The notes below the pieces were generated by a model. That model made no database searches and had not been told where the DNA came from. It was given only the letters and a program-made list of their open reading frames with translations. Shown here in pieces: positions 47,819 through 56,687 of a stretch of 64,000 nt of DNA. The stretch is from positions 62,001 through 126,000 of the forward strand of contig JANNSU010000012.1 in assembly GCA_031394355.1 (NCBI GenBank), in the 5' to 3' direction. Every line of letters begins with the position of its first letter. Position 1 is the first letter of the stretch. Both the position numbers and the translations under genes were made by a program. This DNA comes from JAEUMY01 sp031394355. Lineage in GTDB: Bacteria > Pseudomonadota > Gammaproteobacteria > Burkholderiales > Usitatibacteraceae.

Positions 47819-48685
47819 CTAAGGCGTCATCGCCCGAAGCAGCTCAACATAGTCGGCCCGCTCTGGCGAATAGAAACCACGACGCACGAGGTAGTTGAGC
47901 ATCACGATGGCGGCTTCGACGGTGAAGTCGCCGCCGGTGGTCATCTTCTCCACCCTTGCCAGCGCATCGTCGGGGCTGACACAGTAAAACCGCTCGACTT
48001 CGCCGTCCTGATTCTCCGGCCTGAAGTCGGGGCTGAGATACAGGTCGTGAACAAAAATGATCTCGCGGTGAACGCCTTCCGGAATCTTGCGACAGACACG
48101 CAGCGCACCGGCGGCGCGTGATGCCTTGGCGACATCGCGGGTGACGCCAGCCTCTTCGAACGCCTCCTTGTACATGGTCTCGGTCGGAGACATGCCACGC
48201 GCAATGCGGCCACCGACGAGGTTGTCCAGCTTGCCCGGATCAATATCCTTGTTCTTGGCTCGACGTGCGAGCCAGATCATCGGCATCCCGTCCGCAACGG
48301 TATGGCCGGTGCAGTGAGACGCGAACACCATGAAGCCGAAATGTCGTGCCGTCGCGCGCTCGACATGAAGGACTGGTTCCGCATAGAAGGAGTTGCCCAC
48401 CGAGACCTGCTCATTGCGCCAGCCCTTGATGGTGCCGCTCATGGCGAGCGCCTCGACCACCTCCGCAAACGCCATGCTGCGCTGATCAACGTCGCCAAGC
48501 TCGGAGGACAACGTCACGCCGCGCGGCCGGACAATGAAGACCTCTGGCCAATTGGACAACTGCTCAGCAAAGGCATGAGAAACCCAGCCGGTCAGCGACC
48601 CGTCCACAACGAAGGGGATCAATTCGTTCGCCGGATCGTAGTTGCAGGAATCCTGAACGAACGTGAGCAACGGGCTGAAAGACAT
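47819..48685 (-). CDS. DUF4743-Nudix hydrolase
   Basis: A 288-residue protein with an N-terminal DUF4743 domain and a C-terminal Nudix domain, as in yeast and plant TPK3-like/NUDT20-type proteins. The Nudix box runs from GGRIARGMSP through ETMYKEAFEEAGV; the usual Arg of REUxEE is Lys here. The substrate is probably an oxidised or damaged nucleotide or cofactor (damaged thiamine phosphates for some relatives). ATG 48685 gives MSFSPLLTF; a longer in-frame start is unlike the family. Confidence 0.85.
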   Translation of the reverse strand: MSFSPLLTFVQDSCNYDPANELIPFVVDGSLTGWVSHAFAEQLSNWPEVFIVRPRGVTLSSELGDVDQRSMAFAEVVEALAMSGTIKGWRNEQVSVGNSFYAEPVLHVERATARHFGFMVFASHCTGHTVADGMPMIWLARRAKNKDIDPGKLDNLVGGRIARGMSPTETMYKEAFEEAGVTRDVAKASRAAGALRVCRKIPEGVHREIIFVHDLYLSPDFRPENQDGEVERFYCVSPDDALARVEKMTTGGDFTVEAAIVMLNYLVRRGFYSPERADYVELLRAMTP

Positions 48686-48850
48686 GGATTCGCGCTGACG
48701 TGTGCGTGGAGATGATGCAATGGTAATCCAATTCCCGGTGCAACAAGCCGGGTTTGATCGCGGTCTGGCCGAGAGCCGGCTGGGCGGGACCGCCTGACAG
48801 GCCCATGAGACAATGTGCCTCTTTGCCAATCACTCTGCAGGGTAGTGGAC

Positions 48851-50113
48851 ATGCGAGTTCTCGTGCTGGGTGCCGGTGTGATCGGCATCAGTTCGGCGTG
48901 GTATCTGCAACAGAGCGGCCACGACGTCGTCGTGGTGGACCGCCAACCGGGTGCGGGCCTCGAAACCAGCTTTGCCAATGGCGGCCAGATCTCGGTCTCG
49001 CAGTCTGAGCCTTGGGCCGCGCCCGGCGCACCCTTCAAGGTGTTGAAGTGGTTGATGCGAGAGGATGCGCCGCTGCTGTTCCGTCCAAAGCTGGAGTGGC
49101 ATCAGCTGTCATGGGGCATGCAGTTCATGATCGAATGCCTGCCCTGGCGATTCAAACGCAATATCCGCGAGATGGTGAACCTGGGCCTCTACAGCCGCGA
49201 AGCGTTGCAGGATCTGCGCCGCGAGACCGGCATCGAGTATGACCATCTCACGCGCGGCATCCTGCAGTTCTATGTCGACCGCGAGGACTTTGTCGCGGCG
49301 CAGCAGTCTTCGGAGCTTCTGCGACAGTACGGCATCGAGCGCACCGTGAAGAGCGCCGAGGAAGCCATCGCCATCGAGCCCGCACTTGCGAATATTCGCG
49401 ACAAGCTGGCCGGTGCGACCTATGCGGAGACCGATGAATCCGGTGATGCCAAGCTCTTCACCGAGCGTCTCGCCACCTTGGCGCAGGAGAAGGGTGTGGA
49501 TTTCCGCTATGGCGCGAACATCGAGGCCATCGAGACCGACAAAGGCAAGCGCGGCACGGAGGTCAGCGGCGTGCGCGTGCGCTACTCGACCGGCCACACC
49601 GAGACACTCATCGCCGATGCGTACGTCTGTGCGCTGGGCAGTTACAGCTATCTGCTGATGAAGCAGGTCGGCATCACCATCCCTGTCTATCCTGCCAAGG
49701 GTTACTCGGCGACGCTGTCTACGGCGGGATTCTCGGGCGCGCCGTCGGTCAGCCTCACAGATGAGGCAATGAAGATCGTGTTCACCCGGCTGGGCGACCG
49801 CCTTCGCATCGCGGGAACGGCCGAGCTGGATGGCTACAGCACGCACCTGTCCATGGTGCGTACCGAGGCGCTGGTAAGGCGCGCCCGTGAACTGTTCCCC
49901 CATGCAGCCGACTACGACAACCCCGTCTACTGGACCGGCCTCAGGCCGGCGACGCCGTCAAACGTCCCGTTGATCGGCAGGAGCAGGATCCACAATCTCT
50001 ACCTCAATACCGGCCATGGCACGCTGGGCTGGACGGAAGGTCCGGGATCGGGACGTGCGCTGGCGGAAATCGTGTCGGGGCGGAAGCCGGATGTGGATTT
50101 CCACTTTCTGTGA
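48851..50113 (+). CDS. dadA: D-amino acid dehydrogenase, FAD subunit
   Basis: Oxidises D-alanine and other D-amino acids to keto acids, passing electrons to quinone at the inner membrane. The FAD motif VLGAGVIGISSAWYL starts at residue 4. ETSFANGGQIS and the C-terminal LRPATPSNVPLIGRS and TGHGTLGWTEGPGSG segments are typical DadA. It has 420 residues from the ATG at 48851. It faces the minus-strand genes, and its product pyruvate links it to ald and ppsA. A palindrome copy encodes ANIR. Confidence 0.95.
   Translation: MRVLVLGAGVIGISSAWYLQQSGHDVVVVDRQPGAGLETSFANGGQISVSQSEPWAAPGAPFKVLKWLMREDAPLLFRPKLEWHQLSWGMQFMIECLPWRFKRNIREMVNLGLYSREALQDLRRETGIEYDHLTRGILQFYVDREDFVAAQQSSELLRQYGIERTVKSAEEAIAIEPALANIRDKLAGATYAETDESGDAKLFTERLATLAQEKGVDFRYGANIEAIETDKGKRGTEVSGVRVRYSTGHTETLIADAYVCALGSYSYLLMKQVGITIPVYPAKGYSATLSTAGFSGAPSVSLTDEAMKIVFTRLGDRLRIAGTAELDGYSTHLSMVRTEALVRRARELFPHAADYDNPVYWTGLRPATPSNVPLIGRSRIHNLYLNTGHGTLGWTEGPGSGRALAEIVSGRKPDVDFHFL
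49388..49399. repeat. Iterated palindrome, copy 22
   Basis: Exact copy in dadA (Ala-Asn-Ile-Arg). Confidence 0.95.
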
Positions 50114-50122
50114 GAATGAAAA

Positions 50123-50230
50123 CGCAAACACGGATGAACACAGATGAACACGGATAGCTTCATGAGAAGTTCCGTTTCGTCGGGTGCCATGGTTTTCATC
50201 TGTGTTTATCCGTGTTCATCTGTGTTTGCG
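50123..50230. repeat. Decamer-built inverted repeat, locus B (33-bp arms)
   Basis: The left arm 50123-50155 and right arm 50198-50230 are near-perfect reverse complements, differing at A/G-type positions, with a 42-base centre. It is the same element as at 10446-10599, 40 kb away. The right arm stops eight bases before the threonine ammonia-lyase ATG. Confidence 0.9.
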
Positions 50231-50238
50231 GTGGCCTG

Positions 50239-51435
50239 ATGGTTTCGATTGAAGACATAAGGAGCGCCGCGCAGGCGCTCAAGGGCCAGGTGGTCAACAC
50301 GCCCTGCCTGCATTCGCGCACGCTGTCGGCCATCACGGGCGCCGAGGTTTATCTCAAGTTCGAGAATCACCAATACACCGCATCGTTCAAGGAGCGCGGC
50401 GCGCTCAACAAGCTGCTGTCGCTGACCGCGGCCGAACGACAGCGCGGCGTGATTGCCGCGTCGGCAGGCAAACACGCCCAAGGTGTGGCGCATCACGCCA
50501 CGCGGCTTGGCATTCCGTCCATCATCGTGATGCCCGTCTTCACGCCCAACGTGAAGGTGGACATGACAGAGCGCCACGGTGCAGAAGTCATCCTGCATGG
50601 TGAGACCTTCGACGATGCCAAGACCCACGCATTGAAGCTTGCGGATGAACGCGGGCTGGTATTCGTGCATCCGTATGACGATGACAAGGTGATCGCAGGG
50701 CAGGGCACCATCGGGCTTGAGATGCTGGACGCACACCCTGATCTGGACACGCTGCTCATCGCCATTGGCGGTGGCGGACTCATCGGCGGCATTGCGGTGG
50801 CAGCGCACTCGCGCAATGCGAATATTCGCATCGTTGGCGTACAGACCCGGCGCTTTCCCTCGATGCGTGTCGCGCTTTATGCAGAATCGCCGGAGTTCGG
50901 TGCCAGCACGATTGCAGAGGGTATTGCCGTAAAGGTGGCGGGTGATCGCAACATCGAGCTCGCGCGACAGCATGTGGAGGATATTCTGCTGGTGGATGAG
51001 GGCGATATCGAGGAAGCCATCGTCCTGCTGCTCGAGATCGAGAAAACGGTGGTGGAGGGTGCCGGTGCCGCGTCGCTCGCCGCCATGCTGCGGCATCGTG
51101 AACGCTTTGCCGGCCGCAAGGTCGGACTGGTGTTGTGCGGCGGCAATATCGACCCGCTGGTGCTGGCCGGTATCATCGAGCGAGGCATGGTTCGTAGAGG
51201 CCGCCTCGCCCGACTCAACATCGAGATTCGCGATGTACCCGGTTCGCTGGCCCACATCACGGCCATGCTGGCCGAAGCCAAGGCGAATATCGAGGAAGTG
51301 CGGCACCAGCGCGCCTTTGCCGACATGCCGGTGCAGAATGCGCTGCTGGAAGTGGTGGTCAAAACGCGTGGCCCGGATCATGTGGCGGCCATTGTTGAAA
51401 CACTTAATGCAGCCGGTTTCAGGACCTGGCTGTGA
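50239..51435 (+). CDS. Threonine ammonia-lyase (catabolic type)
   Basis: A PLP enzyme turning threonine into 2-oxobutyrate and ammonia. The PLP lysine is Lys51 in TASFKERGALNK. The glycine loop is IAIGGGGLIGG. A single C-terminal ACT domain (about residues 325-398, LNIEIRDVPGSLAHITAML) is the IlvA1/TdcB-long type rather than the two-ACT biosynthetic IlvA. It has 398 residues from the ATG at 50239, just after the inverted repeat. A palindrome copy encodes ANIRIVGVQ. Confidence 0.92.
   Translation: MVSIEDIRSAAQALKGQVVNTPCLHSRTLSAITGAEVYLKFENHQYTASFKERGALNKLLSLTAAERQRGVIAASAGKHAQGVAHHATRLGIPSIIVMPVFTPNVKVDMTERHGAEVILHGETFDDAKTHALKLADERGLVFVHPYDDDKVIAGQGTIGLEMLDAHPDLDTLLIAIGGGGLIGGIAVAAHSRNANIRIVGVQTRRFPSMRVALYAESPEFGASTIAEGIAVKVAGDRNIELARQHVEDILLVDEGDIEEAIVLLLEIEKTVVEGAGAASLAAMLRHRERFAGRKVGLVLCGGNIDPLVLAGIIERGMVRRGRLARLNIEIRDVPGSLAHITAMLAEAKANIEEVRHQRAFADMPVQNALLEVVVKTRGPDHVAAIVETLNAAGFRTWL
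50818..50829. repeat. Iterated palindrome, copy 23
   Basis: Exact copy in the threonine ammonia-lyase gene (Ala-Asn-Ile-Arg). A partial match, GCGAATATCG, occurs later in the same gene near 51284. Confidence 0.95.
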
Positions 51436-51446
51436 GGAGTCACAGA

Positions 51447-51959
51447 ATGCAAGTTTTGAAGAATTCCGCCAGGGCAGGTCATCTCGCCATCATTGCGCTC
51501 GCATTGTTGCCATGGCCGAGCGTTGCTCAAACACCGCCACCCGCACCGTCGCAACCGGCCGTGCCGGCCGCCAGCGAATATTCGCAATGGGAGACCGTGG
51601 CGCGCTACGAACGCTATGGCCAGAAGGATCGTGAGCCGGCCAAGGTCGATACACGCGTGTTCAAGCACTGTTCCCGGCCGCAGGATCAGTCGGCGGAAGA
51701 GGTGATGAAGCAGGAAGAGCTGATGAAGCGTCTGAAGACCCAATGCTGGGTTGGCGAGAAGCGTGAAGAGGCCGGACGCTCGCAAGTGAAGTGGGCTTGC
51801 AGGGACGGCATGACAGCGGAAATCGCCACGCGGACCGAGTCGGCAGCCCGGATCGGCTACATGATGGTGTTCAATGTGCCGGGGCAGGGCGCGCTGTCGA
51901 TCAAGGCGGAGTCATTGAAGATTGCCGATACCTGCGAAACTTCCAGGAATCCCAAGTAA
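51447..51959 (+). CDS. Secreted protein, DUF3617-like
   Basis: A 170-residue protein with a signal peptide (MQVLKNSARAGHLAIIALALLPWPSVAQ) and a Pro/Ala-rich linker. The mature part has W-ET at its start and three well-spaced cysteines plus a fourth near the end (KHCSRP, TQCWVG, WACRDG, DTCETS), as in DUF3617 periplasmic proteins. The match is by pattern only. AGGAG lies eight bases before the ATG at 51447. A palindrome copy encodes SEYSQW in the linker before the conserved part. Confidence 0.65.
   Translation: MQVLKNSARAGHLAIIALALLPWPSVAQTPPPAPSQPAVPAASEYSQWETVARYERYGQKDREPAKVDTRVFKHCSRPQDQSAEEVMKQEELMKRLKTQCWVGEKREEAGRSQVKWACRDGMTAEIATRTESAARIGYMMVFNVPGQGALSIKAESLKIADTCETSRNPK
51574..51585. 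repeat. Iterated palindrome, copy 24
   Basis: Exact copy in the secreted-protein gene (Glu-Tyr-Ser-Gln) just after the Pro/Ala linker. Confidence 0.95.
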
Positions 51960-51991
51960 GCGCACCATCAGGAGCCGCACCATCGAGAGCA

Positions 51992-52016
51992 GGCACCAGC
52001 CTTTCGAACTGGTGCC
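51992..52016. terminator. Hairpin between convergent genes
   Basis: GGCACCAG (51992-51999) pairs perfectly with CTGGTGCC (52009-52016) around a 9-base loop, between the stop codons of the secreted-protein gene and pckG. No T-run is present, so it is only a candidate terminator for both. Confidence 0.45.
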
Positions 52017-52035
52017 CGCGAAGCACGGAAGTCGC

Positions 52036-53877
52036 TCAGGTCAGGGCTGCTGACAGTCTGTCGTAGCGGGTCTGCACCGCTTCAGGCAGATTGTGCGCAA
52101 GCTTGGAAAGTAATTCCGCGTGCAGGGTCATCTCCTGCTGCCACTGCATCTTGTCCACGGCGGTGATGGCGGCAAACTTGTCAGCGGGGAATTCGCTGCC
52201 TTGCCAATCCAGATCCTGATGTGACGGAATGAAGCCCAATGCCGTTTCGGTGGCAGTTGCCGTGCCTTCGATTCGCTCGATGATCCATTTCAGCACCCGC
52301 ATGTTTTCGCCGAAGCCAGGCCAGATGAATCTGCCGTCCGCGTCCTTCCTGAACCAGTTGACGGTGTAGAGGCGCGGCTTCATCGTGATCTGATCCTGCA
52401 TGCCGATCCAGTGCGCAAAGTAGTCACTCATGTTGTAGCCACAGAAGGCGATCATGGCGAAGGGATCGCGGCGCACGACGCCGACCTGGCCGGTGATGGC
52501 CGCAGTGGTCTCGGAGCCGAGGGTCGCGGCCATGTACACGCCTTCATTCCAGTTGGCTGCTTCGGTGACCAGCGGCACGGTGGAGGATCGGCGGCCGCCG
52601 AAGATCATGGCCGAAATTGGCACGCCGGCCGGGTTGTTCCAATCGTTGTCGATCGATGGGCATTGTGCGGCGGAAACGGTGAAACGCGAGTTCGGATGAG
52701 AGGCCGGGCGGCCGCAATCAGGCGTCCAGGCCTGCCCGGTCCAGTCGGTGAGCTGCGCGGGCGGCTGTTTGGTGAGTCCCTCCCACCAGACGTCGCCCTC
52801 AGGCGTCAGGGCAACATTGGTGAAGATCACATTGGCCTTGAGCGTTTCGATGCAATTGGGGTTGGTGGCCATTGACGTACCGGGCGCAACGCCAAAGAAG
52901 CCGGCTTCGGGGTTGATGGCAAAAAGACGCGTCTCACCCGTCTTATCCTTCACCGGCTTGATCCAGGCAATGTCGTCGCCGACGGTCGTCACTTTCCAGC
53001 CCGCATCGGCGAATGCCTTGGGGGGAATGAGCATCGCGAAATTGGTCTTGCCGCAGGCGGATGGGAACGCAGCGGTGACGTAGTGTTTCCGGCCCGAGGG
53101 CGACTGCACGCCGAGAATGAGCATGTGCTCAGCCAGCCAGCCTTGTTCCTTGCCCATGGTGGACGCGATGCGGAGCGCAAAGCACTTCTTGCCGAGGAGC
53201 GCATTGCCGCCGTAGCCAGAGCCGAATGACCAGATTTCCTGGGTCTCCGGAAAATGCACGATGTACTTGTGATCCTTGTTGCAGGGCCACGGGACGTCTT
53301 GCTCGTCTGAATTCAGGGGGGCGCCCACGGAATGCAAACAGGGCACGAAGCGGCCGTGTTCACCCAGCACCTCAAGCACCTCGCGGCCCATGCGGGTCAT
53401 CAGCTTCATGTTCACGGCGGCATAGGCGGAGTCGGTCAATTCCACGCCGATATGTGCGATGGGCGACCCCAGCGGGCCCATGCTGAACGGCACGACGTAC
53501 AGCGTGCGGCCGCGCATGCAGCCTTTGAACAGACCGTTGAGGGTGGCCCGCATCTCGGTCGGGTCCACCCAGTTGTTGGTGGGCCCGGCATCGTCCTGAT
53601 TGCGGGAGCAGATGAAGGTCCGGTCTTCCACGCGTGCCACGTCCGATGGATCAGACCAGGCGAGATACGAATTGGGGCGCAGCGTTTCATTGAGCCGCTT
53701 GAACGTGCCGCCCGCGACGAGTTCGCTGCTGAGCTGATCGTACTCGGCGTCGCTGCCGTCACACCAATGCACCCGGTCGGGTTGGCAAAGGGCAACGACT
53801 TCATCAATCCACTGCAGCAAGGCCTGATTGGGGGAAGGGGCTGCCTGAGGGGAAACAGGCGTGGCTTGCGCATGCAT
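52036..53877 (-). CDS. pckG: Phosphoenolpyruvate carboxykinase (GTP)
   Basis: Converts oxaloacetate and GTP to PEP, CO2 and GDP in gluconeogenesis. The 613-residue length and the GTP-type motifs PSACGKTNFAML (P-loop with the reactive Cys), GDDIAWIKP (metal site) and FGGRRSSTVPLV are decisive. ATP-type enzymes look different. With ppsA it gives two independent routes to PEP, from pyruvate and from the TCA cycle. It is convergent with the preceding gene. Confidence 0.97.
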   Translation of the reverse strand: MHAQATPVSPQAAPSPNQALLQWIDEVVALCQPDRVHWCDGSDAEYDQLSSELVAGGTFKRLNETLRPNSYLAWSDPSDVARVEDRTFICSRNQDDAGPTNNWVDPTEMRATLNGLFKGCMRGRTLYVVPFSMGPLGSPIAHIGVELTDSAYAAVNMKLMTRMGREVLEVLGEHGRFVPCLHSVGAPLNSDEQDVPWPCNKDHKYIVHFPETQEIWSFGSGYGGNALLGKKCFALRIASTMGKEQGWLAEHMLILGVQSPSGRKHYVTAAFPSACGKTNFAMLIPPKAFADAGWKVTTVGDDIAWIKPVKDKTGETRLFAINPEAGFFGVAPGTSMATNPNCIETLKANVIFTNVALTPEGDVWWEGLTKQPPAQLTDWTGQAWTPDCGRPASHPNSRFTVSAAQCPSIDNDWNNPAGVPISAMIFGGRRSSTVPLVTEAANWNEGVYMAATLGSETTAAITGQVGVVRRDPFAMIAFCGYNMSDYFAHWIGMQDQITMKPRLYTVNWFRKDADGRFIWPGFGENMRVLKWIIERIEGTATATETALGFIPSHQDLDWQGSEFPADKFAAITAVDKMQWQQEMTLHAELLSKLAHNLPEAVQTRYDRLSAALT

Positions 53878-54099
53878 GAATGGCTCTCCGGATGCAGAAA
53901 ATGTGGTCCGCTGAGTAGGTTGCCTGGAGGCGCGGATCGAATAGCCTGCAATTTTCGCACATCGGGCGAGCGGCAGCAGCCGTCCCGATCACTTATTGAT
54001 TGTGCGTTGCGGTAAGGGGCAGTTCCAGCATGCCGTCCGCCGGGCTATCCGCAAGCCCCGGCCTGTTCGAGCCCATCGCGGGTGCGACGGGAGTCCGGG

Positions 54100-56628
54100 T
54101 CACGCCATCGGCGCGGTGGTGAGGCGCTGTGACTTGAGCAGCGCCGTGGTGTCGCCTGCAGTAAGCGGCTTGGCAAAGAGGTAGCCCTGGAAGGCATCGC
54201 AGCCTGAGGCGCGAAGGAATTCCAGCTGGGATGTCTGCTCAACGCCCTCGGCAATGATGTTCAGCTTGAGGCGCTTGCCCATGGCGATGATCGCCTCGGT
54301 GATGGAGCAACTGTTCGGGTCTTCCGGCACCTGCGCGATGAAGCTCCGGTCGATCTTCAGCGTCTGCGCCGGAAGTCGCTTCAACTGCCCGAGTGATGAA
54401 TACCCGACGCCGAAATCGTCCACTGAAATCGTGCAGCCGAGTCGTCGCAGCTCTGACAGGATCTCGATGGTCTGGTCGAGGTTGCGCATGGCCATGGACT
54501 CGGTGATTTCGAGGTCGATGCGACTTGCATCCACGCCTGTCTCAAGGATGGCAGCTTTCATTGATGGCAGCAGTTTGCGCGACACGAACTGGCGCGGCGA
54601 GAGATTCACCGAGATGGAGATGTCGTCAAAGCCTTCCCTCTCCCAGGCCTTCAGTTGCTTGCAGGCAGTTCGGAACACCCACTCCCCCAGTGGCACGATG
54701 AGACCCAGCTCTTCGGCCACAGAAATGAAGTCCTTGGGAAAGATTTCACCCACATTCGGGTCGTTCCAGCGCAACAGCGCCTCGACGCCCAGAATGCGGC
54801 CCGACAGGACATCGACCTGTGGCTGGTAGCGCAAGAAAAACTCGTCACGCTCGATGCCGCGGCGCAGACGCGACTCGACCTCCAGTCGCTTGGACAGCAG
54901 GAAATTGAGGTCGCTGGTGAAGAAGCGAACGGTGTTGCGGCCCGCATCCTTGGCCTGATACATGGCCGAGTCGGCATGCTTCAGCAACTGGTTGACGTCA
55001 GTTGCGTCGTTCGGGTAATGGGAAATGCCGATGGAAGCCGTGACGGTAATCTCCTGGCCGGAGACCTCGATCGTGCGCGCCAACTCGTTCAGAATCTTGT
55101 TGGCGACAATCTGTGCGGCTTCGGGGCGTTCGAGATCCGGCAGCACGACGACGAATTCGTCACCCCCTTCGCGCGAGACGGTGTCGCCTTCGCGAACGAC
55201 GCGGGAAAGCCGGCGTGCGACATCGCGCAGCACGAAGTCACCCATGTCGTGACCCAGTGTGTCGTTGACCAGTTTGAACCGGTCGAGATCGAGGAACAGC
55301 AACGCGACATAACGCTGCTGGCGACGTGCGGCGAGGATGGCCTGGTTCAGGCGGTCCTGCATCAATCGGCGGTTGGGCAGCCCGGTCAGGGAGTCATGGT
55401 GTGCCATGTAGTGGATGGTGCGTTCGGTGTTGAGTCGCTCCGTCACGTCCTGCACCAGCGAGGCAACACCGATCACCTTGTCGGTATGATCGACGAGCGG
55501 TGTGTTGTACCACTCGGTGTGAATGGTCTCACCCCGCTTGTTGCGAGCTTCAAGGGGAACACGGGTGGAGCCGCGACTCTTGGTGAGCTCGGTCCACATG
55601 GTGGCAAGGCTTTCATTGGCGGCGTCACCGGAAACCAGACGGTGGCCGCTCTCGCCAATCATGTCTGCTGCGCTGTATCCAAAAATGCCTTCCGCAGCCG
55701 GGTTCCAGGAGGAGACATTGAAGTTCAAGTCCCACTCGATAACGCCCAATGGTGTGCGCTCGAGGTGCAGCTTCAGGCGTTGCAGTGCGAGCAGTTCGGC
55801 GCGTTCTGCCTTGCGGCGCTCGTCGCTCTCCAGCGCCAGCGCGCGATTGACCTGCTGCACGCGCGTCTTCTCCTCTTCCAGCTTCAAGCTGATGAGCAGG
55901 TTGTCAAAGCGTGCGGAGAGCGCATCCAGCAGCGCAACATGTACCTTGCTGTGCACGATGACCAGAAGGATGCTGAGTACCAGCAGTGCGCCACCAATCA
56001 ATTGCGCGGTGCGGTTGCCGCTGGTGAGCGCCAGCACGAGGCTCATCGGCACCAGGGCCAACATGGAGGTCAACCCAAACAGACTCTTGTGCGGCGCAAG
56101 GTAAGCCACCGACCCGGTGGTGAGCAACGCCACCAGCATGATCACCGGAATCTGGTTGGTCGAACTCTTTGGCAAGAGCATCGTGCCCATGGCGGTCCAG
56201 AGCAGGGCCATGATGACCGCACCTGCGGCGAAGCGCTTCTCCCATACATCAAGAGTACCCGGCGCGGGATTTGCACGAATGAAGAGCTTGTACAGTCCGT
56301 AGCGGGACAGCATCACCATGGAGCTTGCAGCAAACCAGCCGAACAGCAGTGGATTGGACAATTCGACCCAGAGAATCGCGCCCAGAATGAACGTGACCAG
56401 CAGCTCGGCAAGATAGCCCACGAGCGAGAACCGGTACAACAGGCGAATCTGTTCTGCGTGAATGTGCTGGCTCAACATGGCCCTGTCCCCGTCCGTGAGG
56501 GCGGATCGGGAGAGGGGCTGTGTCAGTGTGGAGGGCTGCACCTCCGGGTTGAGCGCCATGAATCGTTCGCCTTGAGGAATCTTGACCTGAGAAATCTCTC
56601 GTATGTGTTTGTTTTTGTTAGGTCTCAT
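54100..56628 (-). CDS. Membrane-bound GGDEF-EAL cyclic-di-GMP enzyme with PAS domain
   Basis: An 842-residue protein. Six or seven hydrophobic segments lie in about residues 60-240 as an unnamed membrane sensor, then a coiled coil, a PAS domain (ERTPLGVIEWDLNFNVSSWN), a GGDEF domain with an intact active site (REGGDEF, near residue 489) and an EAL domain with VEALLRW, NLSPRQF, DDFGVGYSSL and EGVEQ (from about residue 614). Both catalytic sites look complete, so it may make or break cyclic-di-GMP. An ATG at 56559 (MALNPEV) with AAGG upstream is an alternative start. Confidence 0.92.
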   Translation of the reverse strand: MRPNKNKHIREISQVKIPQGERFMALNPEVQPSTLTQPLSRSALTDGDRAMLSQHIHAEQIRLLYRFSLVGYLAELLVTFILGAILWVELSNPLLFGWFAASSMVMLSRYGLYKLFIRANPAPGTLDVWEKRFAAGAVIMALLWTAMGTMLLPKSSTNQIPVIMLVALLTTGSVAYLAPHKSLFGLTSMLALVPMSLVLALTSGNRTAQLIGGALLVLSILLVIVHSKVHVALLDALSARFDNLLISLKLEEEKTRVQQVNRALALESDERRKAERAELLALQRLKLHLERTPLGVIEWDLNFNVSSWNPAAEGIFGYSAADMIGESGHRLVSGDAANESLATMWTELTKSRGSTRVPLEARNKRGETIHTEWYNTPLVDHTDKVIGVASLVQDVTERLNTERTIHYMAHHDSLTGLPNRRLMQDRLNQAILAARRQQRYVALLFLDLDRFKLVNDTLGHDMGDFVLRDVARRLSRVVREGDTVSREGGDEFVVVLPDLERPEAAQIVANKILNELARTIEVSGQEITVTASIGISHYPNDATDVNQLLKHADSAMYQAKDAGRNTVRFFTSDLNFLLSKRLEVESRLRRGIERDEFFLRYQPQVDVLSGRILGVEALLRWNDPNVGEIFPKDFISVAEELGLIVPLGEWVFRTACKQLKAWEREGFDDISISVNLSPRQFVSRKLLPSMKAAILETGVDASRIDLEITESMAMRNLDQTIEILSELRRLGCTISVDDFGVGYSSLGQLKRLPAQTLKIDRSFIAQVPEDPNSCSITEAIIAMGKRLKLNIIAEGVEQTSQLEFLRASGCDAFQGYLFAKPLTAGDTTALLKSQRLTTAPMA

Positions 56629-56687
56629 GCTAGCACGGGGACTCCATCAGGCGCAAAGCGGACGAAACTCATGCATGCTTCATTTCC

